Assembly (NCBI RefSeq): GCF_035830635.1
Contig: NZ_JAYMFI010000013.1
Location: 1-64,000, forward strand
DNA from: Adlercreutzia shanghongiae
GTDB lineage: Bacteria; Actinomycetota; Coriobacteriia; Coriobacteriales; Eggerthellaceae
Direction of reading: 5' to 3'
DNA length: 64,000 bases
The position numbers and the translations under genes were made by a program. This document shows, in pieces, positions 32,971-41,929 of this stretch. The notes below the pieces were generated by a model. That model saw nothing but the letters and a program-made list of their open reading frames with translations. It searched no databases and was not told the DNA's origin. The first letter of the stretch is position 1; the number at the start of each line of letters is the position of its first letter.

Positions 32971-34524
32971 TCACAACGGCTCCTCTTCCAATACGAAGGT
33001 GTCGTCCAGTACCACTTTCATGGCCCATGGGGGCACAGGCGCGCTCGCGGCGGCATCGTCGGAGTCGAGGAACACAAAGGCGCTCTCGAAGGGCGGCCGC
33101 CGCGCGGGGTAGGTCCCCTGGCCGTCGGTGAAGTAGATGAGGCCACCCAAATCGTTCAGCTCGCCGGCGGCCAGGGCGTCTTCCACGAAGCGGAACACGG
33201 GACGAAAATCGGTGCCACCGAGTCCCTTGATGACGGGATTGTCCAGATAGCGCTCCAGATCCTGCAGGCAGGTGATGCGCGCCACGTCGGTGACGGCCGC
33301 GTCGCACTGCACGATGAGCACGTTCATCTGCGTGAAGAAGCTGGCCTCGTCGGCCAGGATGGAGTAGGTGCGCTCGATGAACTTCCGCACGAGGCCGTCT
33401 TTGGTGGAGGCCGAGGTGTCGATGGCGATGACGAAGTCGCGGATGCGCTTCTCCTCGGCGAACTCCACCGGCTCCACGAGCGGCAGGTTGCCGTAGAGGG
33501 AGAGGCCGTAGGTGTAGAAGACGTAGTCGAACTCGTCGTCGTTCACGCGGATCTGCTCGCCCATGCGTGCGAACTTCCGCAGGAATGCGCGGTAGTCGTG
33601 CTTCTCGCGGGTGACCTTGCGCAGGTTCATGGCGAGGTTCGACCCCTCGATGCCCCACAGCTTCGCGTAGGCGTCCAGCTGGATGCCCATTTCCAGGGCG
33701 GCGTTCTCCCACTGCTCGCGGGAGCGGTCCAGCTGCACGGTGTCGGCGAAGCGCTCGCCGATGGCCCGGGCGGTGTGCTCGGGCGCCTCCTTCTGGGTGA
33801 TGTCGGCGGAGTCCATGGCGCGATGGGCCTTGTGCGAGTAGGGCACGTCGGCCGCCTCGTCGGGAATGTCCATATCGGTGCCGGGGGTGTCGGCCGCGCC
33901 GGCGGCGGCGCTGCGCTGGCCCTCGCCCTCGGCCGCCTCGCCCTCGGGTGCTGCGTCGCTTGCGCCTTCGGCGATGACGACGGCGTGCCACGGGCGGTGA
34001 TCGTCCACGTGGAAGCGGGCACCCAGGCGGGCGAGCTCGTCGTGCGAGGCGCCGACCTCGCGTCGGTCGCGCAGGGCGGCGTACACGCGCTCGGCGGTCA
34101 TGAGGCCGGCCTCGGCGGCCATGCGCTCCAGCTCGGGGCGCGAGGCGGCAGCCTGGGGCGTGCGCGTGGCGGGCAGATCCAGCTGGTCGATTACCGATTC
34201 CACCACCATGTCGCAGGCGATGTCCCACAGGTCGGGCTCGACGTTCGCGCCCGGGTACAGATGCAGAAACACGTTGTGGAGCACCACGTGCAGGTAGGCG
34301 CGGCTGGCCTCGGCGGTATCGGCCGCGTAGGTGCGTGCCCAGCGAGCGGGATCGAAGCGCAGGTGCGCGCCATCGGTGGCCAGGGTGGCGCCGGGTTGGG
34401 GCAGGGGAGTCAGGCGGGCGAAGGCGGCGCTCATGAAGCGCAAGTTCACGAGCAGGCCGTTGCGCACGAGGTCGAGCGCTTCCAGCGCCAGCGTCTCCAC
34501 GTCGCTGCTGCGGTTTTCGCGCAC
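32971..34524 (-). CDS. DUF2201 protein: metallopeptidase-like + VWA-like domain
   Basis: 517 residues from GTG 34524, chosen because GAGGAGGCGAGGAGCT precedes it; an earlier ATG at 34605 lies in the repeat element upstream. Residues ~1-130 match the putative metallopeptidase domain of DUF2201, but the zinc motif reads YLHVVLHNVFLH instead of HExxH, so the catalytic Glu is missing. A long acidic Ala/Pro/Glu linker follows. The C-terminal ~140 residues form a VWA-like domain with a MIDAS-type DTSASTKDGLVRKF, a later GLGGTDFRPVF and LIYFTDGQG. It is the likely partner of the AAA+ protein encoded next. Confidence 0.8.
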   Translation of the reverse strand: MRENRSSDVETLALEALDLVRNGLLVNLRFMSAAFARLTPLPQPGATLATDGAHLRFDPARWARTYAADTAEASRAYLHVVLHNVFLHLYPGANVEPDLWDIACDMVVESVIDQLDLPATRTPQAAASRPELERMAAEAGLMTAERVYAALRDRREVGASHDELARLGARFHVDDHRPWHAVVIAEGASDAAPEGEAAEGEGQRSAAAGAADTPGTDMDIPDEAADVPYSHKAHRAMDSADITQKEAPEHTARAIGERFADTVQLDRSREQWENAALEMGIQLDAYAKLWGIEGSNLAMNLRKVTREKHDYRAFLRKFARMGEQIRVNDDEFDYVFYTYGLSLYGNLPLVEPVEFAEEKRIRDFVIAIDTSASTKDGLVRKFIERTYSILADEASFFTQMNVLIVQCDAAVTDVARITCLQDLERYLDNPVIKGLGGTDFRPVFRFVEDALAAGELNDLGGLIYFTDGQGTYPARRPPFESAFVFLDSDDAAASAPVPPWAMKVVLDDTFVLEEEPL

Positions 34525-34565
34525 AGCTCCTCGCCTCCTCTCGCTGGTGGGCTCGTTTTGCGTTT

Positions 34566-34720
34566 GTGGCCCCAAATGTCCTCGAATGAACTCCCAGGAC
34601 CGCAATTCGCCGATATAACTAACGAAATACGTTACCTATGTCGTCTCCAGAAGGGCATAGCTGCTCTCGAGGATGCGTTTTGCTGCTGATTGCAGTTCAC
34701 TCGAGGGCATTTGGGGCCAC
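34566..34720. mobile_element. MITE-like element, copy 1 (155 bp)
   Basis: Terminal inverted repeats of 27 bases with two mismatches: left 34566-34592 (GTGGCCCCAAATGTCCTCGA...), right 34694-34720 (...TCGAGGGCATTTGGGGCCAC). The pairing can be extended outward over ~8 more bases with one bulge. No ORF inside. A second copy with nearly identical ends is at 45313-45467. It lies in the divergent gap between the VWA gene (start 42 bases away) and the LRR gene, so it may carry or disturb promoters of either. Confidence 0.65.
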
Positions 34721-34828
34721 GAAATGCAATCTGCCTTGTCGTTGTGCTCGCTTGCGGCGTAGTGTAGCATGGGGCGCACACGGGGTAAACAGCCCCGTCG
34801 CCCCCGAATTGGGAAGGTGCACAAAATT

Positions 34829-37120
34829 ATGAACACGGGCACGCTGGTCTTTCGCGACAATGCTACTTCAATAGACGATCTTGTTGCGCGCGTGTGCGAA
34901 AACCCCCTGCATATGGGCCTGTCTGATGTGACGATAGAGGAGCCCGGCCACGCCATCAAGGGGGAGAACTGGCGTCCGCAGCTAGCTCCCTACGAGCCCT
35001 GGGTTCATGATGTGGCGCTTGACGAGATTGACGAGCTTGCTGGCACCGATGGCGATCTGCTTATCGTGGGGGCGTTGGGCATGGGCATTTCCGACGAGGA
35101 GCGTATGGCTCTCGTTAGAGATGCGGTGCACGGAGATTTGGGGACGCGAGATGCGGTGCCCGGAGGCGCAGGGCCGCAGGGCGAGCCTGCTCGTGCGCTG
35201 ACGCCCCACGAGTTGTGGACGTTGGGCCAGACGCCGCGCTGGAAGCCGCCGGCAGAAGGCGAAGTGGATCAGCGCTGTGAAGCGTTTGAAAACCGTGAAA
35301 CACCTGAATCAATCCGTGAAACAGTTGATATCAGCCGTGAAACACTTATCCAAATCCGTGAAACAATGAAGGATGTTGTAGTCCCCGACGAGTTGCGCCA
35401 CTTCGCCACCAATGTGCCTCTGACGGTGCGGCGCGATGGCGGTGGCTTTGCGGTGTCGGCGGTGCACCTGGGCGTATTGGCCGAGCACGGGTTGCCCGCC
35501 GACAACCTGGTGGTCGTGGTTCCGTCGTCCATCGGCGGCGTGCCCGTCACGCGCATTGCCTCGGAGGCCTTCGCCCGGCGCTTCACGAGCGGCGCTCACG
35601 TGCGTCTTCTGGTGGTGCCCGATACGGTGGAGGTGGTGGGCGCCCAAGCATTCGGCTCGGTGTGCGCCGAGACGGTGTACCTGGGCGCGGGCGTGCGTAC
35701 TTACGATCCGGCTCCGCTGGACCTGGCGCTGCCGAACCCGCGGCTGGAGGCGCGCCGCTACCTGGTAAGCGCCGCCAACGAGCGTCTTTCCGTGCAAGAC
35801 GGCTGCTTGCTGGAGAAGATGGGCGACACGAATGTGGAAGGCAGGGGAGACTGCCATGCCGTAACAGAGGGCAGGCCAGGCGGCTCTGATGCCGGGGAGA
35901 ACGCGGACGTTCCGTCCGATGAGTCCACACAATTTAGCGGCTCGTGGCGGCTGCTGTTCGCGGAAGCCCCTTACGAGGAGCGGCTCGCTCTTCCCGAAGG
36001 CGTGCGCGTGATGGGGCCGGCCGCCTTTGCGAAGAGCTGCCCACCCCCGCGCGTGCTGGACGCTCCCGACTCGCTGATGCGGGTCGACGGCGCGGTGCAT
36101 CCCGAGACCATCTGGCGGGGCAGCGACCGGGGCGCCCTCGCGCGTATCGTCCAGCGCTGCGGCGGTCGCGTCACCGATTTCCAGGCGGTAGAGGAAGACC
36201 AGTGCTGGTACGACTTCGCCGATGGTGAGGCGCGGCTCGTGGCCGGCCCGCCCGCGCCCGACTCGGTGTCGCGGCGCTTCTCGTCGGCCGCCCATGCGCG
36301 GGTGCGGAAGGGGGCGGCGCTTTCTCCCCGTGAGATTGCCGCGGAAGCGGCGGCAGCCATGGTGGCGCCCGTGCCCGTAACTGACCGGTTGGCGCTGCCC
36401 CGCGTAGTTCAGGGCATGCCGCTCACGACTATCGCCAAGCGCGCCCTCATCACGGCGCCGGCCACGCTGGCATTGCCCGACACGGTGCGCGCAGTGCACG
36501 ACGGAAACGCCTGCAAGGGCACGCGCAAGCTCATGTTGCCCGCGGGCTTGCAGTCCATCGGCGCCCACTGCTTCTGCTCGCGCAGCCTGGTGGGACCGGT
36601 GCTCATTCCCGCAAGCGTGGAAAGCATCGGCGAGGGCAGCTTCGAGTACGCTGTAGTGCGGCTGGAAGCTGCCGATGCGGTGGTGCACATCACGTCCGAC
36701 CAGCTCATAAGCTGCTTTACGGAAGCGGCTGCGGGTGGCGTGCCCTTCGATTTCGCCCGCTACGACGACCAGCTGCTCGTCGGCCGCGGGCTGCCCGACC
36801 ACCTGGGCGCCCTGCTGCATCGCGTGGCGGCCCCCTTCCGTCTCGCGCCCGAGATGCGCGCACGCATCGTGGATGCCCTGCGCGAACGCGCGGCCGATGC
36901 CGTGGCCTACGTGGCCCGCGAGGGCGACATCGCCATGGTGCGCGCCCTGGCCGAAGCGGGCTTCCTGGACGACGCGGCGCTGTTCGACCGCCAGATCGAG
37001 CGCCTGCGCGCCAGCAACCGCACCGATTGCGTGCTCTTCCTCATGAACTGGCAGCACGATCGCGCCGAGGCCGCCCGCGCCGCCACGCCCCAGCGCGCCC
37101 GCGACCGCTTCGCACTGTAG
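34829..37120 (+). CDS. Leucine-rich-repeat (BspA-like) protein, cytosolic
   Basis: 763 residues from ATG 34829 (weak site GGAAGG 15 bases upstream; ATG 34769 is an alternative). No signal peptide. LRR_5/BspA-like units: GGVPVTRIASEAFARRF..LLVVPDTVEVVGAQAFGS; LALPEGVRVMGPAAFAKSC; LMLPAGLQSIGAHCFC; VLIPASVESIGEGSFEY. The C-terminal ~90 residues are ankyrin-like helices (VAYVAREGDIAMVRALAEAG). Near residues 155-185 four heptads with RET (NRETPES, IRETVDI, SRETLIQ, IRETMKD) are encoded by a 21-base repeat. It is divergent from the VWA-AAA+ pair; a functional link is possible. Confidence 0.65.
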   Translation: MNTGTLVFRDNATSIDDLVARVCENPLHMGLSDVTIEEPGHAIKGENWRPQLAPYEPWVHDVALDEIDELAGTDGDLLIVGALGMGISDEERMALVRDAVHGDLGTRDAVPGGAGPQGEPARALTPHELWTLGQTPRWKPPAEGEVDQRCEAFENRETPESIRETVDISRETLIQIRETMKDVVVPDELRHFATNVPLTVRRDGGGFAVSAVHLGVLAEHGLPADNLVVVVPSSIGGVPVTRIASEAFARRFTSGAHVRLLVVPDTVEVVGAQAFGSVCAETVYLGAGVRTYDPAPLDLALPNPRLEARRYLVSAANERLSVQDGCLLEKMGDTNVEGRGDCHAVTEGRPGGSDAGENADVPSDESTQFSGSWRLLFAEAPYEERLALPEGVRVMGPAAFAKSCPPPRVLDAPDSLMRVDGAVHPETIWRGSDRGALARIVQRCGGRVTDFQAVEEDQCWYDFADGEARLVAGPPAPDSVSRRFSSAAHARVRKGAALSPREIAAEAAAAMVAPVPVTDRLALPRVVQGMPLTTIAKRALITAPATLALPDTVRAVHDGNACKGTRKLMLPAGLQSIGAHCFCSRSLVGPVLIPASVESIGEGSFEYAVVRLEAADAVVHITSDQLISCFTEAAAGGVPFDFARYDDQLLVGRGLPDHLGALLHRVAAPFRLAPEMRARIVDALRERAADAVAYVAREGDIAMVRALAEAGFLDDAALFDRQIERLRASNRTDCVLFLMNWQHDRAEAARAATPQRARDRFAL
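35293..35365 (+). repeat. Four GTGAAACA octamers at exact 21-bp spacing
   Basis: GTGAAACA at 35295, 35316, 35337 and 35358, each preceded by CC. The octamer equals the right half of the ParB site parS (TGTTTCACGTGAAACA). The 21-bp period is also seven codons, two helical turns. This 75-base stretch is AT-richer than the gene around it. Confidence 0.6.
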
Positions 37121-37153
37121 ACGGCCAGGGCAACAGGGCGAGAGCCAACTATG

Positions 37154-37288
37154 TTGGAAAACGTACTTTTTTGGTCAGAAGTATTTGGAAAACGTGCTTT
37201 TTAATTTCCAGAAAACACCCAGTTTCACCTGGTGATATGCGAGAGATCCCAGCTCAGAAGCCTGGACAAAATATCACATTTTCCAAAT
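37154..37288. repeat. Direct and inverted repeats between convergent genes
   Basis: TTGGAAAACGTRCTTTTT at 37154-37171 and 37185-37202 (17 of 18 identical, 31 bases apart), and CACATTTTCCAAAT at 37275-37288 as an inverted copy of ATTTGGAAAACGTG (one mismatch). AT-rich island in the 233-base gap between the LRR and LuxR stops; no ORF. Could be a small mobile element or a bidirectional terminator region. Confidence 0.5.
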
Positions 37289-37353
37289 CTTCGAGTCGTT
37301 AGGGGTACGCTCTGAGTCCAGAGCGGCCTTCAGGCTCGGGTGCGGACGAGCTT

Positions 37354-39171
37354 CTAGCGTCCTTCTGGTTCGAAGTGCTCTACGAGGTCGATAAGCTCCT
37401 GGCGCTTGTGGATGTCCAGCTTCACGTAGATATGTTTGGCGTGGGTGCGCACGGTGTTCTCTGAAACGAACAGCAGCTCGGCGATGTGGGCCATGGTGTT
37501 GCCGCGGGCGATGAGCTCGGCCACCTCGGTCTCGCGCGCCGACAGGCCGTAGAATTCCCGCACCGCCGCCATGCGCTTGGAAAGCCGATCGCGGTAGGCG
37601 CCCTCTGTGGGCGCGGGGCCGGGCTCAAAGGCCGATTCGCACGCGGTTGCCGATTCGGGCTCAGTTGCGTGCTCGAGCTGAGGTATCGCCCCGGGTCCGG
37701 TCGCCTCCTCGAGGCCAGTCGTCCCAGGTCCGGCCGCCTCGAGTCCGGCCGCCCCGGGTCCGGCCGCCTCAAGTCCAGTCGCCGCTTCGAGCCCGGCTGC
37801 CCCCTCAGCCGCACTCGTCGCCCCGGCTCCACCCGTCGTCCCACGTCCACCCGCCGTCCCAGGTCCAGCTGTCGCCCCGGCTCCGACCTCCGCCGCAGCC
37901 GCAGCCGCCGGGCCGCCCGCAGCGCCAATCGCGCGCGGCACACGGCGCGTGAGGGCCAGAAGCTCGATCTCCTCCGCCGCCCCCGATGCCAGCGCACGCC
38001 GGAAGCCGCCCTGTCCCACGAAGTACATGATGCCCAGCAGGTAAACGGCCCCGATGGTAATGAGCGCCAGCGGCGGCAGGCCGGCCACCCGCACCGTTTC
38101 CAGGAAGCGTCCGCCCAGGAACCCTACATCGTGCAGGGCGTACATGATGCCCCCGAACACGCCGTAAATGAACACCGGGTTAATGCCCCCGTCGCGCGAC
38201 ACCTGGGCGCACTGCACCATCATGAGCACGATGGCCACCGACCACAGCGCGTACAGGCCGGCCGCCAGCGCCTCGGCATAGCCGTGGCCCAAAAGCGGCA
38301 GCAGCAGGAAGGCCGTGGTCACCACAGGGAAGAATATCCGGTAGCCCACCGACACGTTGATGCGCAGATTCTTGGTGGCCCACACGGCCAGCAGCGCCAC
38401 GGCAGCCACGAGCGTGGCGCCCATCGAGAGCGCGTTCACGAAGGTGCCCACCGAAGGATCGCCGATGGCCAGCGAGCGCATGATGCCGGTGCACAGCCCC
38501 AGGGTGCCCAGGGCCAGCGCCGGCCGCCAAATGGTGGACACCACGTGGCGGTAGGTGCGCACGTGCTCGCGCGGGGCGTCCTCGAACATGGGCTGGTCCA
38601 GGTTGATGGTGCGGCTCTCCAGCAGCACCGCCAGCCCGAACAGGGGCAAAAACACGCAGGGAATGAGGTAGGCCGTCACGGCCACGGGAATGAGGTACAG
38701 CGCGAAGTACAGCACGGCGGCCCAAGCGGTGCCGGCCACCAGGTTCACGATGCCGCACCGCGCGTCCTGGCTCGCGAACAGCCGCTGCCACAGCATGTAG
38801 AAGCCGGCCGAGCCCACGCCCAGCAGCGCACCGCCCGCGGCCGCCAGGGGCACGGCGCTCGCGTGCAAATACAGGGCTCCGATGAGCAAGCACCAGCCGG
38901 CCATGTAGGGCACGGCGACGGCCTTCACGAGGAAGCGGCGGGTCTCGGCGGGGAAGAAGTAGGTGCCCACGGCGCTCGCCAGGAACGTGAGCGCGAAGGC
39001 GAGCGACTCGGCTCCGAAGAACCACAGCATCACCGCCGACGTCTGAAAGCCTAGGGGCAGGAACGGGAACACGCCGCCCCACACGCTGGCCGCGTTGATG
39101 GCCAGAAACAGTCCGTAGCCAACCGAGGCCACGTTGGGCCGCAGCAGCTCCAGCACCGCGCGCAGGTTCAC
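37354..39171 (-). CDS. Membrane LuxR-family regulator (12-helix sensor + HTH)
   Basis: 605 residues from GTG 39171 behind GGGAGGGG. About twelve hydrophobic helices (e.g. VGYGLFLAINAASVWGGVFP; AVLYFALYLIPVAVTAYLIP; GYAEALAAGLYALWSVAIVL) fill residues ~10-400. A low-complexity Ala/Gly/Pro/Glu linker of ~120 residues follows, with a repeated GLEAA(T/G)..GPGA unit. The C-terminal ~65 residues are a LuxR HTH: FYGLSARETEVAELIARGNT, MAHIAELLFVSENTVRTHAK. This architecture is very common beside molybdopterin oxidoreductases in Eggerthellaceae. It is divergent from dmsA and likely controls it. Confidence 0.88.
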   Translation of the reverse strand: MNLRAVLELLRPNVASVGYGLFLAINAASVWGGVFPFLPLGFQTSAVMLWFFGAESLAFALTFLASAVGTYFFPAETRRFLVKAVAVPYMAGWCLLIGALYLHASAVPLAAAGGALLGVGSAGFYMLWQRLFASQDARCGIVNLVAGTAWAAVLYFALYLIPVAVTAYLIPCVFLPLFGLAVLLESRTINLDQPMFEDAPREHVRTYRHVVSTIWRPALALGTLGLCTGIMRSLAIGDPSVGTFVNALSMGATLVAAVALLAVWATKNLRINVSVGYRIFFPVVTTAFLLLPLLGHGYAEALAAGLYALWSVAIVLMMVQCAQVSRDGGINPVFIYGVFGGIMYALHDVGFLGGRFLETVRVAGLPPLALITIGAVYLLGIMYFVGQGGFRRALASGAAEEIELLALTRRVPRAIGAAGGPAAAAAAEVGAGATAGPGTAGGRGTTGGAGATSAAEGAAGLEAATGLEAAGPGAAGLEAAGPGTTGLEEATGPGAIPQLEHATEPESATACESAFEPGPAPTEGAYRDRLSKRMAAVREFYGLSARETEVAELIARGNTMAHIAELLFVSENTVRTHAKHIYVKLDIHKRQELIDLVEHFEPEGR

Positions 39172-39296
39172 GCTCCCCTCCCTTCTCGTTGCGCCCAGTA
39201 TACCGTGCCTGGCGGCCTTCTGTCGCCCCTCGAAGGGCGTGCCATCGGCCCCTGTTCGTGAGGCGGGCGCGGGTGATACCATAGGGAAGTGCGAAA

Positions 39297-39347
39297 GTGT
39301 GATAGGTCTGAACTGGGGAAATGTGAAAATCACACGGAGTGTGTGAT
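39297..39347. promoter_or_regulatory. GTGTGAT operator cluster in the luxR-dmsA intergenic region
   Basis: Half-site GTGTGAT at 39297-39303; a palindrome ATCACAC (39329-39335) - ggagt - GTGTGAT (39341-39347); and TGTGA-aaa-TCACA overlapping at 39322-39334. The 307-base divergent gap holds no other feature. The site is 130-180 bases before dmsA. Binding by the neighbouring LuxR protein or a CRP/FNR-type factor is inference. Confidence 0.5.
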
Positions 39348-39478
39348 ACGGCCTCGGCGCGCCGCGTCCCATAATTCCAGCTATCGGCAGCGGTGAGGAG
39401 CCGCCGCCGGGAATCGCGGACCGCCCGACGGCGCGGCCCGCACGAGAGAAGAAATTTGCACAAGGAAAGGGAGGGACC

Positions 39479-41902
39479 ATGACGACTCACGAGAAGACAT
39501 CGGTGTCTCGTCGCACGTTCGTGAAGGGTACGGCGCTCGCCGGCCTGGGGGCCGCCGCGGGCTCCGCCACGTTGTTCGGCTGCGCGCCGGCGACCGAGGG
39601 CGGCGCCGATTTGGCCGCCACCGGCGATGCGCCCGAGGAGAAGGTCGTGTGGGGCCACTGCGCCGTGAACTGTGAGTGCCGCTGCGCCCTGCGCTTCCAC
39701 GTGGTGGACGATGAGGTCGCCTGGGTGGAAACCGACAACACCGGCGACGACGAGTACGGCAACCACCAGCTGCGCGCCTGCCAGCGCGGCCGCTCCATCC
39801 GCCGTTGGATCAATCATCCCGATCGCCTCACCGTGCCGCTCAAGCGCGTGGGCAAGCGCGGCGAGGGCAAGTTCGAGGAGATTTCCTGGGACGAGGCTAT
39901 CGACGCCATCGCCACGGCCTACAAGAAGGTGCTCGACGAGTACGGCCCCGAGGCGGTGCTCGTGCAGTACGCCACCGGCGTGCAGGACAGCAACATCCGC
40001 AACTTCGTGAAGCGCCTGGCCTGCATCAACGGCGGCTTCCTGAAGACCTACGGCTCCTACTCGTCCGCCCAGATCGGCCAGGCCCTGCCGTGGCTGTACG
40101 GCGGTCGCGAGGCCAACGGCACCTCGGATGTGGCCAACTCCAAGCTCGTGGTGCTGTTCGGCGACAACAGCTGCGAGACGAAGATGTCCGGCGGCGGCCC
40201 CACCTACCACTACATGATGGGCCTGGAGAAGTCGGGCGCGAAGGTCATCGTCGTCGATCCGCGCTACACCGACACCGCCGCGGTCCATGCCGACCAGTGG
40301 ATTCCCATTCGCCCTGGCACCGACGCGGCGCTCGTGGACGCCTGCGCCTACGTGATGATCACCGAGGGCCTGGTGGACGCGGAGTTCCTCTCCACCTACT
40401 GCGTCGGCTACGACGACGCCACCATGCCCGAGCAGCTGCGCGGCCAGGGCAAGTCCTACGTCGACTACATCACCGGCAAGGGCGCCGACCAGACGCCGAA
40501 GACCCCGGAGTGGGCGAGCGCCATCACGCTCGTGCCGGCCGAGACCATCGCCGCGCTGGCCCGCGAAATCGCCACGACGAAGCCCTGCGCCATCTACCAG
40601 GGCAAGGGCCCGCAGCGCCGCGGCAACGGCGAGCAGACGGCCCGCGCCATCTGCATGCTGGCCATCCTGACCGGCAACGTGGGCATCAATGGTGGCAACA
40701 CCGGCTCCGACCTGGACAGCTACTACATGCCGGCCGACTACGGCATCCCCATGCCCGACAACGGCGTGGAAACCTCCATCGGCGTGTTCACCTGGATCGA
40801 CGCGGTTGACCGCGGCACGGCCATGACCGCCACCCGCGACGGCGTGCGCGGCCGCGACGCTCTGGCGGTGCCCGTGAAGTTCATTTTCAACTACGGCGGC
40901 AACTGCCTGACCAACCAGCACCACGACATCAACCGCACCCACGACATCCTGGCCGACGAGAGCAAGTGCGAGTTCATCGTAGTGTGGGACACCTTCCTCA
41001 CCGACTCCGCGAAGTACGCCGACATCCTGCTGCCCGACCTCATGGCCGTGGAGCAGCCCAACATCGTGCAGAGCGAGTACGCGGGCAACATGGCCTACAC
41101 CATCGCCGGCACGGCCATCACCTCGCCGAAGTTCGAGCGCCGCACGCTGTACTCCGTCCTGGCCGACATCGCCGATAAGCTGGGCCAGCGCGACGAGTTC
41201 ACCGAGGGCCTGGATGAGATGGGCTGGCTTAAGCGCCTCTACGAGCAGGGCCGCGAGGGCGACCCCGACCAGCCAACCTTTGAGGCCATGCTCGAGCAGG
41301 GCGTCTACCGCAAGCTGTGCCCCGAAGGCGAGCACGTGGCCTTCAAGGACTTCCGCGACGATCCGGTGGCCAATCCGCTGGACACCCCCTCGGGCAAGAT
41401 CGAGATCTACTCGGCCGCGCTTGAGGAGGCCACGGCCGACTGGGAGCTCGCCGACGACGAGTTCATCAGCCCGCTGCCGGTGTACTGCCCCGAGTCCGAG
41501 GGCTACGCCGACCCGCTGTCCGAGAAGTACCCGCTCCAGATGACCGGCTTCCACTACAAGGGCCGCTGCCACAGCTCCTACGGCAATATCGAGGTACTGA
41601 AGGCCGCCAACCCCCAGGAGCTGTGGATGAACCCGCTCGACGCCGAGGAGCGCGGCCTTGCCGACGGCGACACCGTGCACGTGTTCAACGACCGCGGCAC
41701 CGTGGAAATTGTGGTGAAGGTGACGCCGCGCATCATCCCCGGCACCGTCGCCATGGGCCAGGGCGCCTGGCACGACGCCGACATGGCCGGCGACAAGGTG
41801 GACAAGGGGGCGTGCATCAACACGCTGACGGCCTACAAGCCTTCGCCCTATGCTAAGGCGAACCCGTCCCACACCAATCTCGTCGAAGTGGCCCGTGCCT
41901 AG
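39479..41902 (+). CDS. dmsA: DMSO reductase-like molybdopterin catalytic subunit
   Basis: 807 residues from ATG 39479 behind GGAAAGGGAGGG. Tat signal SRRTFVKGTALAGLGAAAG, possibly lipidated (TLFGC), so the enzyme acts outside the membrane. [4Fe-4S] motif CAVNCECRC with the later CQRGRS; Mo-bis-MGD enzyme with a serine ligand in NSCETKMSGGGP. Very close to E. coli DmsA over the whole length as I recall it (WVETDNTGDDEYG, SKLVVLFGDN, GKIEIYSAAL, LTGFHYK-type blocks, NPSHTNLVEV). Reduces DMSO or a related S-/N-oxide using quinol electrons via the DmsB/DmsC-like subunits downstream; natural substrate not certain. Confidence 0.92.
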   Translation: MTTHEKTSVSRRTFVKGTALAGLGAAAGSATLFGCAPATEGGADLAATGDAPEEKVVWGHCAVNCECRCALRFHVVDDEVAWVETDNTGDDEYGNHQLRACQRGRSIRRWINHPDRLTVPLKRVGKRGEGKFEEISWDEAIDAIATAYKKVLDEYGPEAVLVQYATGVQDSNIRNFVKRLACINGGFLKTYGSYSSAQIGQALPWLYGGREANGTSDVANSKLVVLFGDNSCETKMSGGGPTYHYMMGLEKSGAKVIVVDPRYTDTAAVHADQWIPIRPGTDAALVDACAYVMITEGLVDAEFLSTYCVGYDDATMPEQLRGQGKSYVDYITGKGADQTPKTPEWASAITLVPAETIAALAREIATTKPCAIYQGKGPQRRGNGEQTARAICMLAILTGNVGINGGNTGSDLDSYYMPADYGIPMPDNGVETSIGVFTWIDAVDRGTAMTATRDGVRGRDALAVPVKFIFNYGGNCLTNQHHDINRTHDILADESKCEFIVVWDTFLTDSAKYADILLPDLMAVEQPNIVQSEYAGNMAYTIAGTAITSPKFERRTLYSVLADIADKLGQRDEFTEGLDEMGWLKRLYEQGREGDPDQPTFEAMLEQGVYRKLCPEGEHVAFKDFRDDPVANPLDTPSGKIEIYSAALEEATADWELADDEFISPLPVYCPESEGYADPLSEKYPLQMTGFHYKGRCHSSYGNIEVLKAANPQELWMNPLDAEERGLADGDTVHVFNDRGTVEIVVKVTPRIIPGTVAMGQGAWHDADMAGDKVDKGACINTLTAYKPSPYAKANPSHTNLVEVARA

Positions 41903-41929
41903 CACGGCACTTGAACGGAGGAGCATACC

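Noticed and set aside
34525..34605. N-terminal extension of the VWA protein to ATG 34605
   Set aside because: The added residues are encoded by the left end of the MITE-like element, while GTG 34524 has a strong ribosome site.
34566..34720. Insertion sequence with its own transposase
   Set aside because: Too short (155 bp) and no ORF inside; only a non-autonomous element can be argued.
35293..35365. Bona fide parS site
   Set aside because: Only the right half (GTGAAACA) is present in each unit; the left half does not match, so a standard parS cannot be claimed.
38180..41926. 1248-residue ORF on the minus strand opposite dmsA
   Set aside because: Shadow of dmsA and of the luxR gene's other frame; low-complexity, no motif, no ribosome site.
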